A DNA stretch of 64,000 nucleotides from Ligustrum vulgare (GCA_963555705.1 OY743171.1:26220852-26284851), one strand, 5' to 3'. Shown: positions 34,075 through 46,400, counted from the stretch's first letter. Program-made: numbers and translations. The notes: generated from the sequence alone by a model not told the origin.

Positions 34075-34075
34075 A
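33275..34075. repeat. Minisatellite array, about six units, each ending in a different microsatellite
   Basis: Units begin ATGGATCTATATATAATG, continue with CAAAATAACATAAGAA and end GTGTCTCAC(A/T)TTTAC, starting near 33283, 33398, 33510, 33662, 33793 and 33968. Each is followed by a variable run: (AAT)n, A-tract of 40 or more, (AAT)n of 15 or so units, (AAT)n(AAAT)n then (TA)n of about 28 units at 33911-33964, and a final A-tract. The array sits inside Helitron D and its flanks (32950 and 34080-34210) are rich in TTTTG/CAAAA motifs. Confidence 0.8.
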
Positions 34076-34795
34076 AACGCACGTTTTGATCATTTTGGAC
34101 TTTTTAACACAAAATATCCAAAACGCAATAAATTCGTTTTGAGTTTCCTTTGTATTTTTTTTTTTTTATTTTGGAAAACACGTTTCTGAAAATGGGCAAA
34201 GTGAAAGCGTTTTCGATATTTCCAAAATTTAAAACTCGTTTAGTCAACAATCCTTGTTAGAATCAAAAAGTCTTTAAATTGTTCATTTGTGAAATGGAAA
34301 CCCTAGTTGGATGGACATGATACTACACAAAAAAATAAATGCAACCGAAAAAATTCAAGTGAATGGAAAGGTAATAGATTTATATACTTTTATTTTGGCC
34401 ACAGTAAATGTTGTATAGGTTAAAGACAATTTTCTAGTCACACAACCACCTCACATCTCCCCCAATGCACACGAAAAAGATGGATAAAGAAAAAGAGACA
34501 TGTTGCTTTTGCTACTGGTTGTAAAGCAAATATAAGAAATAGAACCTAAGAAATGTCAAATTAACAAAAATTATGCATATGCAAGGAGTCACTATCAAAT
34601 CAATAACCCTCAAGGAAAACTAAATGATTTCCATTAATAATTTTTTTTGATATACCCTTTTACATTATTACACTATTACAAACCAAGAAAAGGGTAAATC
34701 TTAACAAATCATATCAAAGGGTACTAAACTTTGTCATTAGAGCCCTTCCGCCTTGGAGGCGTTGCAGTTTGATGGTGGTTATTCGGTGGTCCACC

Positions 34796-35380
34796 CTAAC
34801 CCATTGGGCGAACACCAGTTGGACTAAAAATCTCCAGCATTCGGAACTTTGAATAGCCACATTTATTTGTGAAATGCTTAACGAATGCTTCATTATCTTT
34901 TTCTATGGCTACATACAAATATTCAACTCCTTTTTCTTCAATCCTTTCCTCCATTCTTTTCACCAGTTTCAATCCAATTCCCATTCTTCAATAAAACGCC
35001 AAACTTAAAGAATAAGTTACAAGAAAGATGACACCAAAAAATTTAAACTATAACTTATTATATTATATAGTGTGAACAACCAAAAAATTTTAAAAAAAAA
35101 AATCTGGGGTGCAATAATTAGGCGGTCTACCAAAAGGATCTAGTAAAGAATCCATTTTTGGAAGAGAAATAATAAATAAATTGAGTTTTGGTCTTCTTGG
35201 GGTTATATAATAAAGACTGCATCTAAAAAGTGTGTAAATATGGTAGTACCGTTGGGAGGGAGAGACACAAAGGCCTAACAGATAGGCAAGTCTTGGGTGG
35301 TCGAGAATTGTTGTTTCCACAACCAAGGTCAAGGGCTCAAGGACCAATGTCTTCCTCACATGTACTACCTTTCAAGAAAG
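34796..35380 (-). pseudogene. HOOKLESS1-like N-acetyltransferase (GNAT) gene fragment, two exons
   Basis: Exon A (about 35380-35250) ends ILDHPRLAYLLGLCVSPSQ and a donor CG|GTACTA. Exon B (34985-34796) follows acceptor TTGAAG and encodes MGIGLKLVKRMEERIEEKG then FTNKCGYSKFR. Phases match (the split codon is Arg). The pattern (LGL-VSP, then R-MGIG acetyl-CoA loop, then NLFTxKCGY-type block) is that of plant HLS1-like GNAT proteins, which act in hypocotyl and hormone responses. The usual N-terminus and C-terminal region are missing; the frame ends soon after the conserved block. I read it as a captured or decayed fragment. A catalytic residue assignment is not attempted. Confidence 0.65.
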
Positions 35381-37034
35381 AAAAAATTCCATGAGTAGAT
35401 GCCCATTAGACCTGTGTTTCAAACTAATGTTTCATGCTTCCTTTCATCTTTGGTCTTGAACAATCAATTCTTCAAAAAAACAGTCATGTGAGAGCGATAA
35501 AAGAAAAATCTGTAAAACAATTACAAATCATCATTCTAATTTTACAACTCAAAAAAACTGACATCTACAGATGAAATTACCTTTATAACACAGGCATGAT
35601 ATGCATTTCTATCACAAGAAAAACAAATTTTCAAGAAGAATTGTTATCTAGATTTCACTTGCGTAGCCTGCTCCTTTCTTCAAAGTTAGTTTCTTTAGTT
35701 TATTTTACAACTACAGGTGAAAAATAAATCTACATATGAAATTTTATTGCAATTTTTACTTACAAGAAACATATTGTAGAAAACACAGAGATGAAATTAG
35801 AACCCCAGTTAAGAAGAGTTACCTTAGCATCCCGTGTTACTTGTTTATAAGCAAAATAAGAAAAGATGAAGAAACTCATTTGCGCAATCATATCCACCAT
35901 TTAAAATTTGAAATTAGAGCCGAAATCTCATCTCAGTCTTCGCTTGCATATTGTTCTTCTCTTCTTCCTTTGCATGGATATTTTCCTCAATTTTTGAATA
36001 GAACTACTCGAAAATAAAGGAAAATCTCAAGACCAAATCATGCGGGAAATACAGAACAGTACTTCTGATGTTAAAGGCTAACCTCTCTTCTCTTTTCAGC
36101 CCTTTTGTTACATCTAAAACTGAAACTATAGCTCTGAAGAGTACCAAATCTATGAGGCTTTCCATCTCCAGAAGTAGGACTTCTATCTAGTACTTAAGAA
36201 TAATCAATAAACAATGTTTTATATTATCATAATATTCCATCTCCAGAGGTACGACTTCTATCAAGTACTTAAGGATAATCAATAAACAATGTTTCATCAT
36301 AAAATAAGCAATGTGTGTGTTTGAAACCCTTTATATAAATGGAGATAACTGTAAAATTATATAATAAAAAAGAATACAACGAAGAAGTTGAAGTTTCTTC
36401 AGCTTTATTTGTGGAGGCTTTTTTAAGCGTCTCCAGTTTAGGCTTGTCCCTGCAACCAGAAGATTGCGGTTCACAGACATTTGAGGAAAGAAGTTATGAT
36501 GATGCATAAAATTCAACAGAAAATACTAAATAAATAAACGTGATCTCGGAAATGCATAACGTAATTACAATAAAAAAAACACCAACAGAAGATTGATTAT
36601 TTACATTCGAAATAGAACCATCATAAAGATTATGGGTAGCTTAGCTTCCTGTCATGTAGTATATTTTAGATTGTATTAAGAGAGTTCATGGCTACAAATC
36701 ACAGCCAATTAGCCCATTCACATAGCAACTACCCTTACATTGCTTCAGTATTTATGGGAGATTAAGCGACTGACAGTACAGGATATCATCTAATACTTTA
36801 TCTGAGAAGTGAAAGATTCCAATTGACAACTTTCATAATTAATTTCTAGGGATAAAACCACTAAAAATGCACAAACTCACATAATATTTAGATCTCCTTT
36901 ACAGTAATTCAGTAAGGTTCTATTGTCAGTAAAATAATTGCAAGATTTATAATCATGCAAAATTGCAAATTAGCAAGAGGATGGACTAAAAGGCATAAGC
37001 ATTTTGGGAACCCACTCACAACCCATAAAGCGCT
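35381..37034. other. No gene recognised; contains a 74-bp tandem duplication
   Basis: Two copies with a period of about 74 bp start CCATCTCCAGA at 36164 and 36238. No coding motif is seen on either strand. Confidence 0.5.
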
Positions 37035-37094
37035 TTGCAATGTTGTTTCTCCGGCAAGCAGAAGCTAATCGTAGTGAAAATTGGAATGTATAAT

Positions 37095-37340
37095 AGATCA
37101 ACTTCCTCTCACTTGAGAACTCTAACCACATTCTTCATCGACCTTTCAAATTCGGGCACCATCAAATCGGACCATAACCAACGTGAGAAAGATAGAGCTC
37201 ATGTGGAAATTGTAGAGGATAGAAGCTACGATTTTGGAGAGGAACGCAAGATAGAGGGCTATGGATTTGGTGGTAAGTGGGGATGTAAATTAAATTCTGA
37301 TGAAATTCCTTATAAGTCGACCGCTGTTAAGGTCAGTTAA
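37095..37340 (+). other. Unrecognised short reading frame
   Basis: An open frame with in-frame ATG (MYNRSTSSHLRTL) near 37088-37095 ends at 37340; a possible donor (AAG|GTCAGT) follows KSTAV. It is charged (Arg/Glu/Asp-rich middle). No family is recognised. It could be an exon of a captured gene within Helitron D or chance. Confidence 0.2.
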
Positions 37341-37639
37341 CCACCCAATAATTCCACAAACTCCTCCACCAATAACCGTGCATAATAAAACTGAGAAAAA
37401 TATTGAAGTTACCGCGAAAACGTAACGCAAAGTGTACCGCACAGACACATGAAAGTGAAATGACTAGTTCACCCTTCCCTCCATGTATGAGTATGCGGTA
37501 CAATTCGCGGTACAGTTTCGCGATACTTGTAGCATTATTGAATACCCACTAATTCAGTCACCCTCAATTTAATTTAATTTAAAGAATTTGTTGACAATTG
37601 AGATTATGGTCAAAATTAAGTGGTAAGAATCTCAGTTGT

Positions 37640-37645
<6 letters not shown>

Positions 37646-37688
<43 letters not shown>

Positions 37689-37700
37689 CACACACACACT
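37646..37700. repeat. (TA)n then (CA)n microsatellite
   Basis: About 18 TA units followed by CACATACACACACACAC. It sits exactly at the proposed 5' boundary of Helitron D and pararetroviral sequence. Confidence 0.85.
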
Positions 37701-38012
37701 AAAGCAACTATATTCCATGTAAAAGAAAATATAATTGGAAATTTAGAACTCAAAGTAACAAATAATCCAATTCAAATGCAAAACTACTTTGAAAATATCC
37801 ACCCTATAAATACCTATGTAGAATTATCAATAAAAATAAATAAAAGAAATGAAATACTCTTAAATATGTATGTAGAACATACAAGAAATGTAAATACGAA
37901 ATTATTATTAGGAACAAATTTCTTAGAACAAGTAAAACCATATTATATTAAAGATGATAGACTGTTATTAACAATACAAAATAAGAATTTAATAATACCA
38001 AGGTTACTATGA
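37700..38012 (+). pseudogene. Endogenous pararetrovirus: first retropepsin-like domain, C-terminal half
   Basis: The frame encodes an A-rich-codon protein segment with LLLGTNFLEQVKPY near its end, the (I/L)LG-x-(N)F strand typical of retropepsin C-terminal halves in Caulimoviridae and LTR elements. It starts at the microsatellite and ends with a stop at 38010-38012. The upstream half seems to be the piece at 31994-32204. Confidence 0.5.
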
Positions 38013-38085
38013 ATAGAATACAAGGAGGGAAATAGCATATTTATATATTAACTAAAATGAATTACATTGGATAACTCAATAAAAA

Positions 38086-38354
38086 TTATCATGCCTTGTT
38101 TGATAGAGGAATCATCTTATTTATTTAAAGAAAATGTATTACCCCCATAAATGTGGAGTAATAAAAAGGATAATGAAGAAATAATTATATTAGTAGGATT
38201 TGATGGAAGAACAAATCTAATAACTAAAATAGTAAGGAATGTTAAAATACAAATAGAAAAATATGAATTACAAATACCTTATGTATATCAATTTGATGAT
38301 ATGCCAGGAGATATATTATTAGGAAATAACTTCATAAAACAAGGCACCATATAG
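38086..38354 (+). pseudogene. Endogenous pararetrovirus: second retropepsin-like domain
   Basis: The frame includes FDDMPGDILLGNNFIKQGTI, again a protease C-terminal signature. A stop separates it from related residues just upstream (38086-38150). It lies 74 bp after the first protease-like segment, in the usual place for the protease that precedes reverse transcriptase. Confidence 0.6.
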
Positions 38355-38456
38355 CAATAATAATAACAATTAATGATTCTTATTGTAGAGAAAAATGTCT
38401 CGTATAGCAGCTCAGCGTTATGAGGATAGAAAAAATTAACACAAATAACACAATTA

Positions 38457-39826
38457 ATGCCTAATAGAAATAGGATAAACCTAATACAAGAACATTTTGA
38501 CGAGATAACAATAAAGAATATTACAGAGGAATTATTGAAATTATCACGAGACAGCCCTTTTGAAAAATGGAATATAAATAAAACCTATGATAGAAAAATA
38601 TTAGAAGATGACACTAAGATTATTAGTGTAAAACCAATTAAACATACACCAAGAGAATTACTTAAATTTGAAATGCGCATAAAAGAAAGGTTAGAAAAGA
38701 AATTTATTAAAGAATCTAATAACAAGCAAAGTAGTCCAGCCTTTATTATAATAAAATATTCAAAAAAAAAAAATCTAGGATGGTAATTAATTATAAAGGT
38801 TAAATACTTATATAAAAGAATTAAGTTATCCAATTTCAAATTACCGTATTATATTAACTGAATAATTTAAACATTTAACATCTTTTACAGTACCACAAGG
38901 ATTCTATAAATGGAATGTTTTACTATTTGAATTTAAAAATAGTCCAGAAGATTTCCAATGATACATGGATAAAATATTTAAAGACTTTTCCCATTTTATT
39001 ACAGTATATATTTATTATGAAACAAGACAAGACAAGACCATATAAAATATCTTAATATTTTCATAAATATTGTAAGAAATAATGGAATAATATTATCAGC
39101 TACAAAAATGAAAATAACTAAAGAAAACGTAGAATTTTTAGGATATATAATTAGTCAAGAAGAAATTAAACTCGAAAAACATATGTGTATTTTATACAAG
39201 AGTTTGACAATTACATAAAAGATAAAATACAATTACAAAGTTTTTTAGGACTTGTAAATCAGACCAGAAAGTATATACCTAACTTAGTAAAACATTTAAT
39301 TCCATTATAAAAAAGACTAAAAGGAAAAACTAGATGGATTGCATGGACCAAAGATTAAGAAGAAAAAGTATAAAAAATTAAAGATCTTGGTAAAGATTTA
39401 CTAGAATTAGAATTATCTAAAAAAGAATGTGAATGGATTATAGAAATCGATGCATGTGAAACAAAATGGAGAGCAGAACTTAAATATATTTATCCAAAAG
39501 AGGATGAGGAAAGAATTGCACAATACACTAGTGACAATTTTACTCAATTTCAAACTAATTATCATATTAATGAAAAAGAACTACTAGCTGTAAAATTTGC
39601 TATTAAGAGGTTTGAATTATTTATTGTCATTACAAAATTTAAAATTAGGATTGATAATACTCAAGTTAAATATTGGTTAACTAAGAAGATTGATCCAACT
39701 ATTGCTAATAAAAGATTAATTAGATGGCAAGTATAACTTAGTGATTATGATTTTGAAATTATTAATATCAAAGGTACTGGAAATGTTATTGCAGATTATT
39801 TATCCAGGCATGAAGGAACTAAATAA
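38457..39826 (+). pseudogene. Endogenous pararetrovirus reverse transcriptase and RNase H, multiply broken
   Basis: The N-terminal part (38457-38786) has the Caulimoviridae-type entry to the fingers with a SSPAFIII segment, then a stop. The middle (38880-39330) is in several frames with TVPQGFYKWNVLLFEF and a VEFLGYIIS thumb-side motif; the catalytic YxDD is not intact in any single frame. The RNase H part (39424-39826) is better kept: IIEIDACETKWRAEL, NYHINEKELLAVKFA, and near the end VIADYLSRH, with one stop. Codon use is extremely A/T-rich. Related to plant pararetroviruses; genus not assignable here. Non-functional. Confidence 0.8.
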
Positions 39827-39845
39827 GAAAGTATAAGAACTTAAT

Positions 39846-40839
39846 TTGGTCATGTGTCAAATGAATGTCAACTATACAAATCTATTAAGCCATGTGAATA
39901 CTTGCATGATGCAGATCGTAAAAATTAACAATGAACTATCTTTTTACAAATCAAGGGTTAATTCTCTTGAGAAAATATACAAAGGAGGATCCCAATCCTC
40001 TCAAATAAAGAATTTATGTGTACAACTTCTCATTTAGGAAGATGTATCTAATGTATCAATTATTAGAAGTTCATCTTCTAAAATAATAGGCAAATCTACT
40101 GAACCCTCTAAGGAGACTTATATTTAGAAGTTGTGAAGAAATTAGGAGTTGTAACAAAAGAACTATTAGGAAGGGAGAAGACCATGAAGAAACTAGAAAC
40201 ATTCTTGAAGTATGTGGAGTATCTAAACAATATGACAAAAGAAGGAGAATGACTAAGGACAATTAGTCGTAAAAAAATCAATAAAGCAATTACTTTAGTA
40301 GGAGCAGAACCAAGAATAGTTAGAGGACTGTTTGATAAGGAACTTATTCAGTGCATCTACCCTAGCATGGATATGAAGGAAATATAATTATTATCTAATA
40401 CTACTAAAGTAGCATTCAAAACATACTTTGGTATAACCAAAGCTGAAAAAATCTATGTTATGATCTACCCAGCTAGTACCCCATAATTTATTGATGAGAA
40501 CTATCTAAAGACAAAATATATTGTAAAACTTGGAGTAACTAGCAAAACTATCCTTTCATAACAGAAATTGAGCCATTTAACAAGGAAGAACAAATCCAAG
40601 CCATTCCGGAAAAAAGGGTTTTGAAATTTTAGAGTCATGTACACATAATTAAGAGATACCCTTACACAAATTAATGTTTGAGTATACAAATCTAATCATG
40701 ACAAATTATTAATCTACAACATTGCAAGAGTTAAACAAGGTAATAGTCAATTATGGAGACTAAAAGAATATGCTGAGAAAATAATTATCAACAATTTGGA
40801 TTTAAGTCAAGGAGCCTATGATTATCTACATCAAATAAT
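39846..40839 (+). pseudogene. Endogenous pararetrovirus: ORF region downstream of RNase H, unassigned
   Basis: A coiled-coil-like start (MQIVKINNELSFYKSRVNSL) is followed, after several stops, by RGLFDKELIQCIYPSMDMKE and TKAEKIYVMIYPAS. Its position after RNase H and before the intergenic region is where some Caulimoviridae genera place their translation transactivator-type ORF; I infer that from position only. The frame is cut by the Copia element at 40845 and continues a short way at 60251-60330 (CHKCKIRGDLLNYNEDKV). Confidence 0.4.
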
Positions 40840-40844
40840 GTACG

Positions 40845-41317
40845 TGTTAGAATTAATGTACAAGCCCAATTGTTGGGCCGAACTTTACAATTAGACTAAT
40901 TAATATGATTAATTAATCAAGACCCATTAATGGCCCTATTGTCACTAGGGTTAGGGTTTTATGTGCACATATTAATATGTGCACTATTGTAGAGAAAATT
41001 AAGAGAGTCGCTTTCTATAATATTTTAGCGCATGATTTTTCTCTTGCTAGCACAAAGAGAAAAATCAATTCGCTTGAATGCATTCCAATAGTTGGAGTGT
41101 GATGGAGTTCCAAAATAAACTCACTGTGTGGATTTCTGTTAGAGGCTGGACAATTGGACAACTGGTAGTGACAAGTTTGTACCTCCTGTTTCAGATTCAC
41201 AGCGCTCATCAAAGGTATCATTGTAATCACAAGTTCTATTCAAGTACAAGGTTGATCCGGGCTATGGTTTCGTGTTTGTTTAATTTCCGCTGTGCATATA
41301 TGTATCGAAACCTTACA
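40845..41317 (+). repeat. 5' LTR of the Copia element (473 bp)
   Basis: TG...CA ends, includes a palindrome-like GTGCACATATTAATATGTGCAC also present in the 3' LTR. Followed by one base and the primer site at 41319-41330. Confidence 0.92.
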
Positions 41318-41330
41318 GTGGTATCAGAGC

Positions 41331-44300
41331 CTACCTTGTTACTTGCTAGAATTTGTTTAACTATTTGATGAATTCAATATGATTGAATATTAATTTTATT
41401 GTTTATGGCTTTTGAGAAAAATATTTTTTCTGTTTCTAAATTTGATTTAAAGAAGAAAATTAATTTTGGGTCAAAAAATGGATCAAGAAACGGATTGAAA
41501 AAAAACAGGCGGCAACCACCACCGGAGGAGGCGGCGGTGCGGTAGCATGGCTGCATAACGATGCCGCGCTCGTTACAGGCAGCAGCGTAACAGCGCTGCC
41601 ACGCACGAGTATCAGCAACAGTGACTATCACCGAGTCGCACTGCGCAGCCTAGTGGCGATGGTTGCCACTACACCGCACTGCAGATGCAGCACCGACTGC
41701 AAAAACGCAGCATCGTGCGACGACGCTGCCAGCAGGGACGCGCGCCGCTGCAACTGGCAGGAGAACGCAACGACGCTTCGATCAGCATCGAATGATGCTT
41801 CTACTATGGTAGTGGAAGCTCGAGGCGGCTGTCCTCTTCGACTTCTGATGCGGCACCGGGCAGAGGAGGAGACTCTAGGATTTTCAGACGGCTTGCAGGA
41901 TTTTGGGGGCGGGGGCCTCTCTTGCAATTTACGAAATTTCAGGCCCCAAGCTGCAATTTGTAGATTAGGGTTTTGAAATAGGGGCAGGGACCCTTCCTGT
42001 TATTTTCCAAATATCAGGACCTTGCTTGCAATTTCTTTCTAAGGGTCAAAGTTTGATTTTATAAGATGAATGGGCCATTCTGCAATTTTCGAAATTGGAT
42101 GGGTAAAGTGGGTCATAATGCAATTTTAAAATGGATTTTCAAATTGGTTTGACCCAATTTAAAAACTTTGAGTAGAAATTTAATTTTGACCCAATTCAAA
42201 ATTTCATTTTAAAATCATGGCTTTTAAATTAATGTTAAAATTAGATTTTAACAAGATATATAACTTTGACCATAAATTGAGTTTTATTTTATTTAGAAAT
42301 TTTATCGTAAATTAAAATGTTAATTCAATTTTCCCTAATTTAAGAATTAGAGTTTGGACTTTAATTTAGTATTTAATTAAAATTTGACTTTAATTAAATT
42401 CGATTTAATAATTAGTTAATTCGATTAATTGATTATTAATTGAATCTTATTTAGGATTTGATCCTAAATTCAATTAGCTCTAGAATATTGAAATTGGAGT
42501 TAGACTCTAATTTAGTATTTAATTAAAATTTGATTTTAATTAAATAAACCCGTCAATAAAGTAATTGATTAATTTGATTAATTAATTACTAAATTAAATT
42601 TTATTTTCTTTTAGGAGTTTTATCCTAAATTAAGATGTTAATTTAATTTCTCTCTTTTGGAATTAGAGTTGGACTCTAATTTGGTATTTGATTAAAATAT
42701 GATTTTAATTAAATAAGACCCGCTAACTAAAGTTAATTAATTAATTTGATTAATTAATTATTGTTCCGATCCATTTTATCTAAATTAGTTTAGACGACCT
42801 AAGTATCTAGAAACTTGAAATTTGTTTATATAATATTAGATATTATATTAAAATACATTTATTTAATGAATGTGTATTTAGTGGATGATTATGGACTCGA
42901 CCCATGTGATTGGTTGAATGCATGGTTAATTTATTCTGCTTTGTTGGTTGCGTCTGCGAGCCTATTATAATTTAATTAGGCCTGCGTGCCTATTATTTAA
43001 TTTATTTGGACCTGCGAGGTCTAGTTTGTATATATGGGCTTGCGCGTCCTTTAATGCAGGCCTACATGCCAACTAGTATAGGATACAATTTGGAGTTGGC
43101 CACAAGAAGACAACTAGTATAGGATACATGTTGCAGCGGCAGATGGAGATTATTGCATTTAGCATTTGATGATTGAATGCAATGTCCCCTAGGAATTGAC
43201 CAACTAGTCTTCTTCATGGCTCGAGAAGACTAGATAGATATCGTCCATAATCATCTATAATATTATTATATGTATGATTAATTGCATGGTTGATGTTAGT
43301 TAATATACATAGGAATGATGAGACAAACCCCTCACTTAAAATTATATTAAGTCCTATGCTTTCCATTGTTATAATGAAAAACCAGAGTTTACTATCGATG
43401 TCAGCTTGTTGAGTCACTCAAGACTACTCGTTGGTAGATATGTTTCTCATTATGAAGTATCACATACTTCTGAACAATATGTTGGACTTAAGCGAAATTT
43501 ACATCATTTATTAAGTAAATCAAAAGGGATAGAATTTTGAAAGCAATTTATTAAATTCGTATTAATTGGTTAATACAAAGTGTCTTCCATTGTTATAGTG
43601 AAAAACCAGAATCCGCCCTCGAATACGGTTTGTTGAGTCACTTAAGGCTGCGAGTGGGAAGGTGTGTTTATCACTATGAAACATAAGATGTTTCTGAACA
43701 ATGGGTAGAATTTAACCGAAATCTATCTTTTGTTGAGTCGCTCAAGGAGATGAGATTTTGGAGGCACAGTCAAGTAAATACATAAGATGTATGCGATAAA
43801 GAGTTGTCTACTTGATGATCTAGGAGTCACATGGAGATGTGATTGATAGGAGTATCTACCCAGATGTTTTATTAGAGTTTGTTGAGTCACTCAAGGTTCT
43901 AATGGAATAAACGAAATCCTAGCATACTGTGAATCTAACATGATTCTATGAGATTAATGTAGAGGGTCATTAATTCAAGTAAAACAGTGGGAGCAATAGA
44001 TTTAATAAAAGACCTTATTAAATTGATTTATGCATGATAATACGTGATTCTATTTTTGATTTGTTATTGTTATTGTATGAGTTTTGAAATTTGAGCTGTC
44101 ACTTGAACTTATGGAGTATAATTGACACTCTGTAAGTTCATTAGACTGAAATCCTTGAATTGGCGTCGTCCTTTGAGAAATGATCTCAAAACACGATATG
44201 ATCGAGAGTACTCTTCTCGAACATTCCAATAATAGGACATTACATTTATAATTGCGAGGTTTCCTTAACCGAACTGAAGAAGTGAGAAGTTTGGTGAATC

Positions 44301-44750
44301 TTCTACTTTAGTTTTCTATTTGATAGAGGTTAAATAATCTACTTAGCCAATCGAGTATTAGATACTGATAATATACAATGGCTAAAACTATAATAATTAT
44401 GAAAAATGATGATATACCTATTTGTAGGTTATAAAGCAAATGTTTCTTGAACAACTTAAGAAACTATCACCTATCTTTGCCTTCTCATTCAATTTAAAAT
44501 TAGACAACTGTTAATTACAGTTCTTATGAAGAACAACACTTCCACTTCATGTTTGGACATGAAACGATTATCCTCTTTAATTAAGAATAATAATTATTCG
44601 TTAACTTAGATGAGATAATATGGAAGTTAGGTAAAATACAAATATTCTACATTCTGAATATTGACGAGAAAAAGAAGAAGTTACACTTAAATCTGACACC
44701 TGACTTATTCAATTAATAGAGATATATGTATATCTCGCCTTGGAGGTAAA
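41331..44750 (+). other. Long non-coding leader of the Copia element with internal repeats
   Basis: A GC-richer stretch (41500-41930) gives Ala/Arg/Cys-rich frames on both strands that look compositional. At 42346-42770 a unit of about 150-165 bp recurs three times (AATTAGAGTT(T)GGACT...TAATTAAAT). At 43361 and 43585 a 224-bp unit recurs (TTCCATTGTTATA(A/G)TGAAAAACCAGA), and GTTGAGTCACT(C/T)AAG occurs four times between 43410 and 43890. No gag is recognisable. Confidence 0.55.
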
Positions 44751-44779
44751 TTGATAAGTCAATTTTTTCTTTGAAAAAG

Positions 44780-46400
44780 GGAATAATGAGATGGTTGATC
44801 CACTAAGCCTGTTACATTCGGATGTAAGTGGGCATATGTCAGAGTTGTCTTTAGTTATTAGATAACATTGATAGTCATTGTTATTTATAATGCAGTTTAA
44901 ATTTGAGAGTTTAAAAAGTTCAAATAATACAGATTTAAATTAGAAGGCCAAAATGAGAAAATTATTCTAAACACTTAGATCTGATCAAGGTGAAGAATAT
45001 TTCAAAGTGATTGACTTCAAGATTGTGTTATGAGAACATAATTTTCGCATAAATAACCATTTTGCATACACCTTGACACAATGGCGTATCTTAAAGGAGA
45101 ATGATTACAATTTATGTAATCATTAATGAAGCCAAGCAAAATCTCCAAAACAGTTTTTGGAACTATGCGCTAAAAACTTTATATTACACACTTAGTCGTG
45201 TTCCGTGATAATCGGTTGATGGAGGTCCATATATGATATGGATTTCAAAGGTCTAATCTTCCTCGCGTTAAGATTTAAGACCTCAATACTTATTAGAAGT
45301 ATACCAAATTTGGATAAGCAATAGCCCTAGACCAATATATATATTTGTGGGATATCCAAAAGATGGTTGGATATTAATTCTACATTCCTATCGAGAAAGA
45401 AAGTCTATCTCAAATTTTGTCAATATCTTGAATAAATAATCTAAGAGGAAACAGTGGGAGTAAGAGTAGAACATGAAAGAGTTCATGATTACACATATAT
45501 AATCAACCGATTAAATTAGCTGGAATATGTGCTTGCATTAGATGAGGCACAGATCAATGCATGGGACACGATCGGTGTTCAAGACGTGGTGACGACTGAT
45601 AAAGCACTAGCTCAATGCAAAGATATTAGGATCATGTATACTCCATTGAGTTACACATCCCTGATTGCTGATATTGTATCAGTCATCAATGATAATGAGC
45701 CTATATTTACATAGAAACTAAGTCAAATGTTGACTAAATGAGATGGGAGGAAGCCATAGAATCCGAGATAAAAACAAAGTTTTGGAACTTGTTTGATTCG
45801 CCTGAAATGGGTAAGACCGATAGGTTGTAAATGTTTACTCTGAATCAAATTCAGATTCTGCTTGCGATAGCAACATGCTATGATTATAGGATTTTTGAAT
45901 CCTTAAATATATAAATATAATATACTAGCTTGAATGATCTAATTATGGATTAAAGAAAGCCTCACGGAGCTAGAATCTTAATTTTGATGAGACAATCAAA
46001 ATGTTTGATTTTTATCAAAAATTGAAGATAAAGAATGTGTGTATATAAAAGGTTAGTGGGAGTATTCAATATTTCTGATACCATATGTAGGTGACATATT
46101 AGTGATCAGAAGTTGAATCTCTAACCTTGAAAGTGAAAGTGCAATTATTCTGAATTTCTTCATGATGGATTTGAGAAATAAAACATTTGCTTTGGGAATC
46201 AGAATCTATAGAGATATATTTGGAAGGTTGTTTTGATTTCTTAGGCCACATACATAGATCTAATGCTAATGGGGTTAGCATGAATGAATGTAATGTAGGA
46301 TTCTGTCCCAAAAGTTTTGGGGTTAATCTTTTCAAAATGGTGTTTAGAACACATATTGAGAAAGAAAGATATGGAGAAGATACTTGATTGTTTGACAATA
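44780..46400 (+). pseudogene. Copia pol relics (integrase and reverse transcriptase), heavily decayed
   Basis: Successive fragments in shifting frames match the order of Copia pol: LLHSDVSGHM (integrase start) near 44810, a LRSDQGEEYF segment near 44970, a block ending in a VGYPK-like phrase near 45345, RWEEAIESEI near 45741 (start of reverse transcriptase), NFDETIKMF near 45975, and a YVGDILVI segment near 46085 where the family has YVDDM/I. Stops and frameshifts are frequent. No functional product is possible. Confidence 0.65.

Larger units (their letters stand above)
32205..37690 (-). mobile_element. Helitron D: non-autonomous Helitron carrying host gene fragments, 5' end uncertain
   Basis: The 3' end is well defined: minus-strand GTGCATCGCAC hairpin, GGGTGTGGAA, then CTAG at 32208-32205 and target T at 32204. 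A helicase C-terminal fragment follows at 32330-32551. The 5' end is placed near 37690 because the minus strand there reads TATATAAAATAACAACTGAG, similar to the Helitron 5' ends at 10215 and 31745, and because pararetroviral coding sequence appears to be interrupted exactly by 32205 to about 37690. The terminal TC is not visible, possibly lost in the (TA)n(CA)n run. Cargo: HLS1-like exons, a minisatellite array, and MITEs. Confidence 0.5.

Noticed and set aside
33275..34075. Regular repeat array as a CRISPR-like locus
   Set aside because: Spacers are microsatellites, units are of unequal length, and the genome is eukaryotic.
41374..41976. Overlapping Ala/Arg/Cys-rich frames on both strands in a GC-rich stretch
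   Set aside because: They occur on both strands in the same place within the Copia leader, with no family signature and no conservation evidence.
45529..45714. 61-codon frame within the Copia element as a separate gene
   Set aside because: It lies between integrase and reverse transcriptase relics and shows no independent motif; probably decayed pol.
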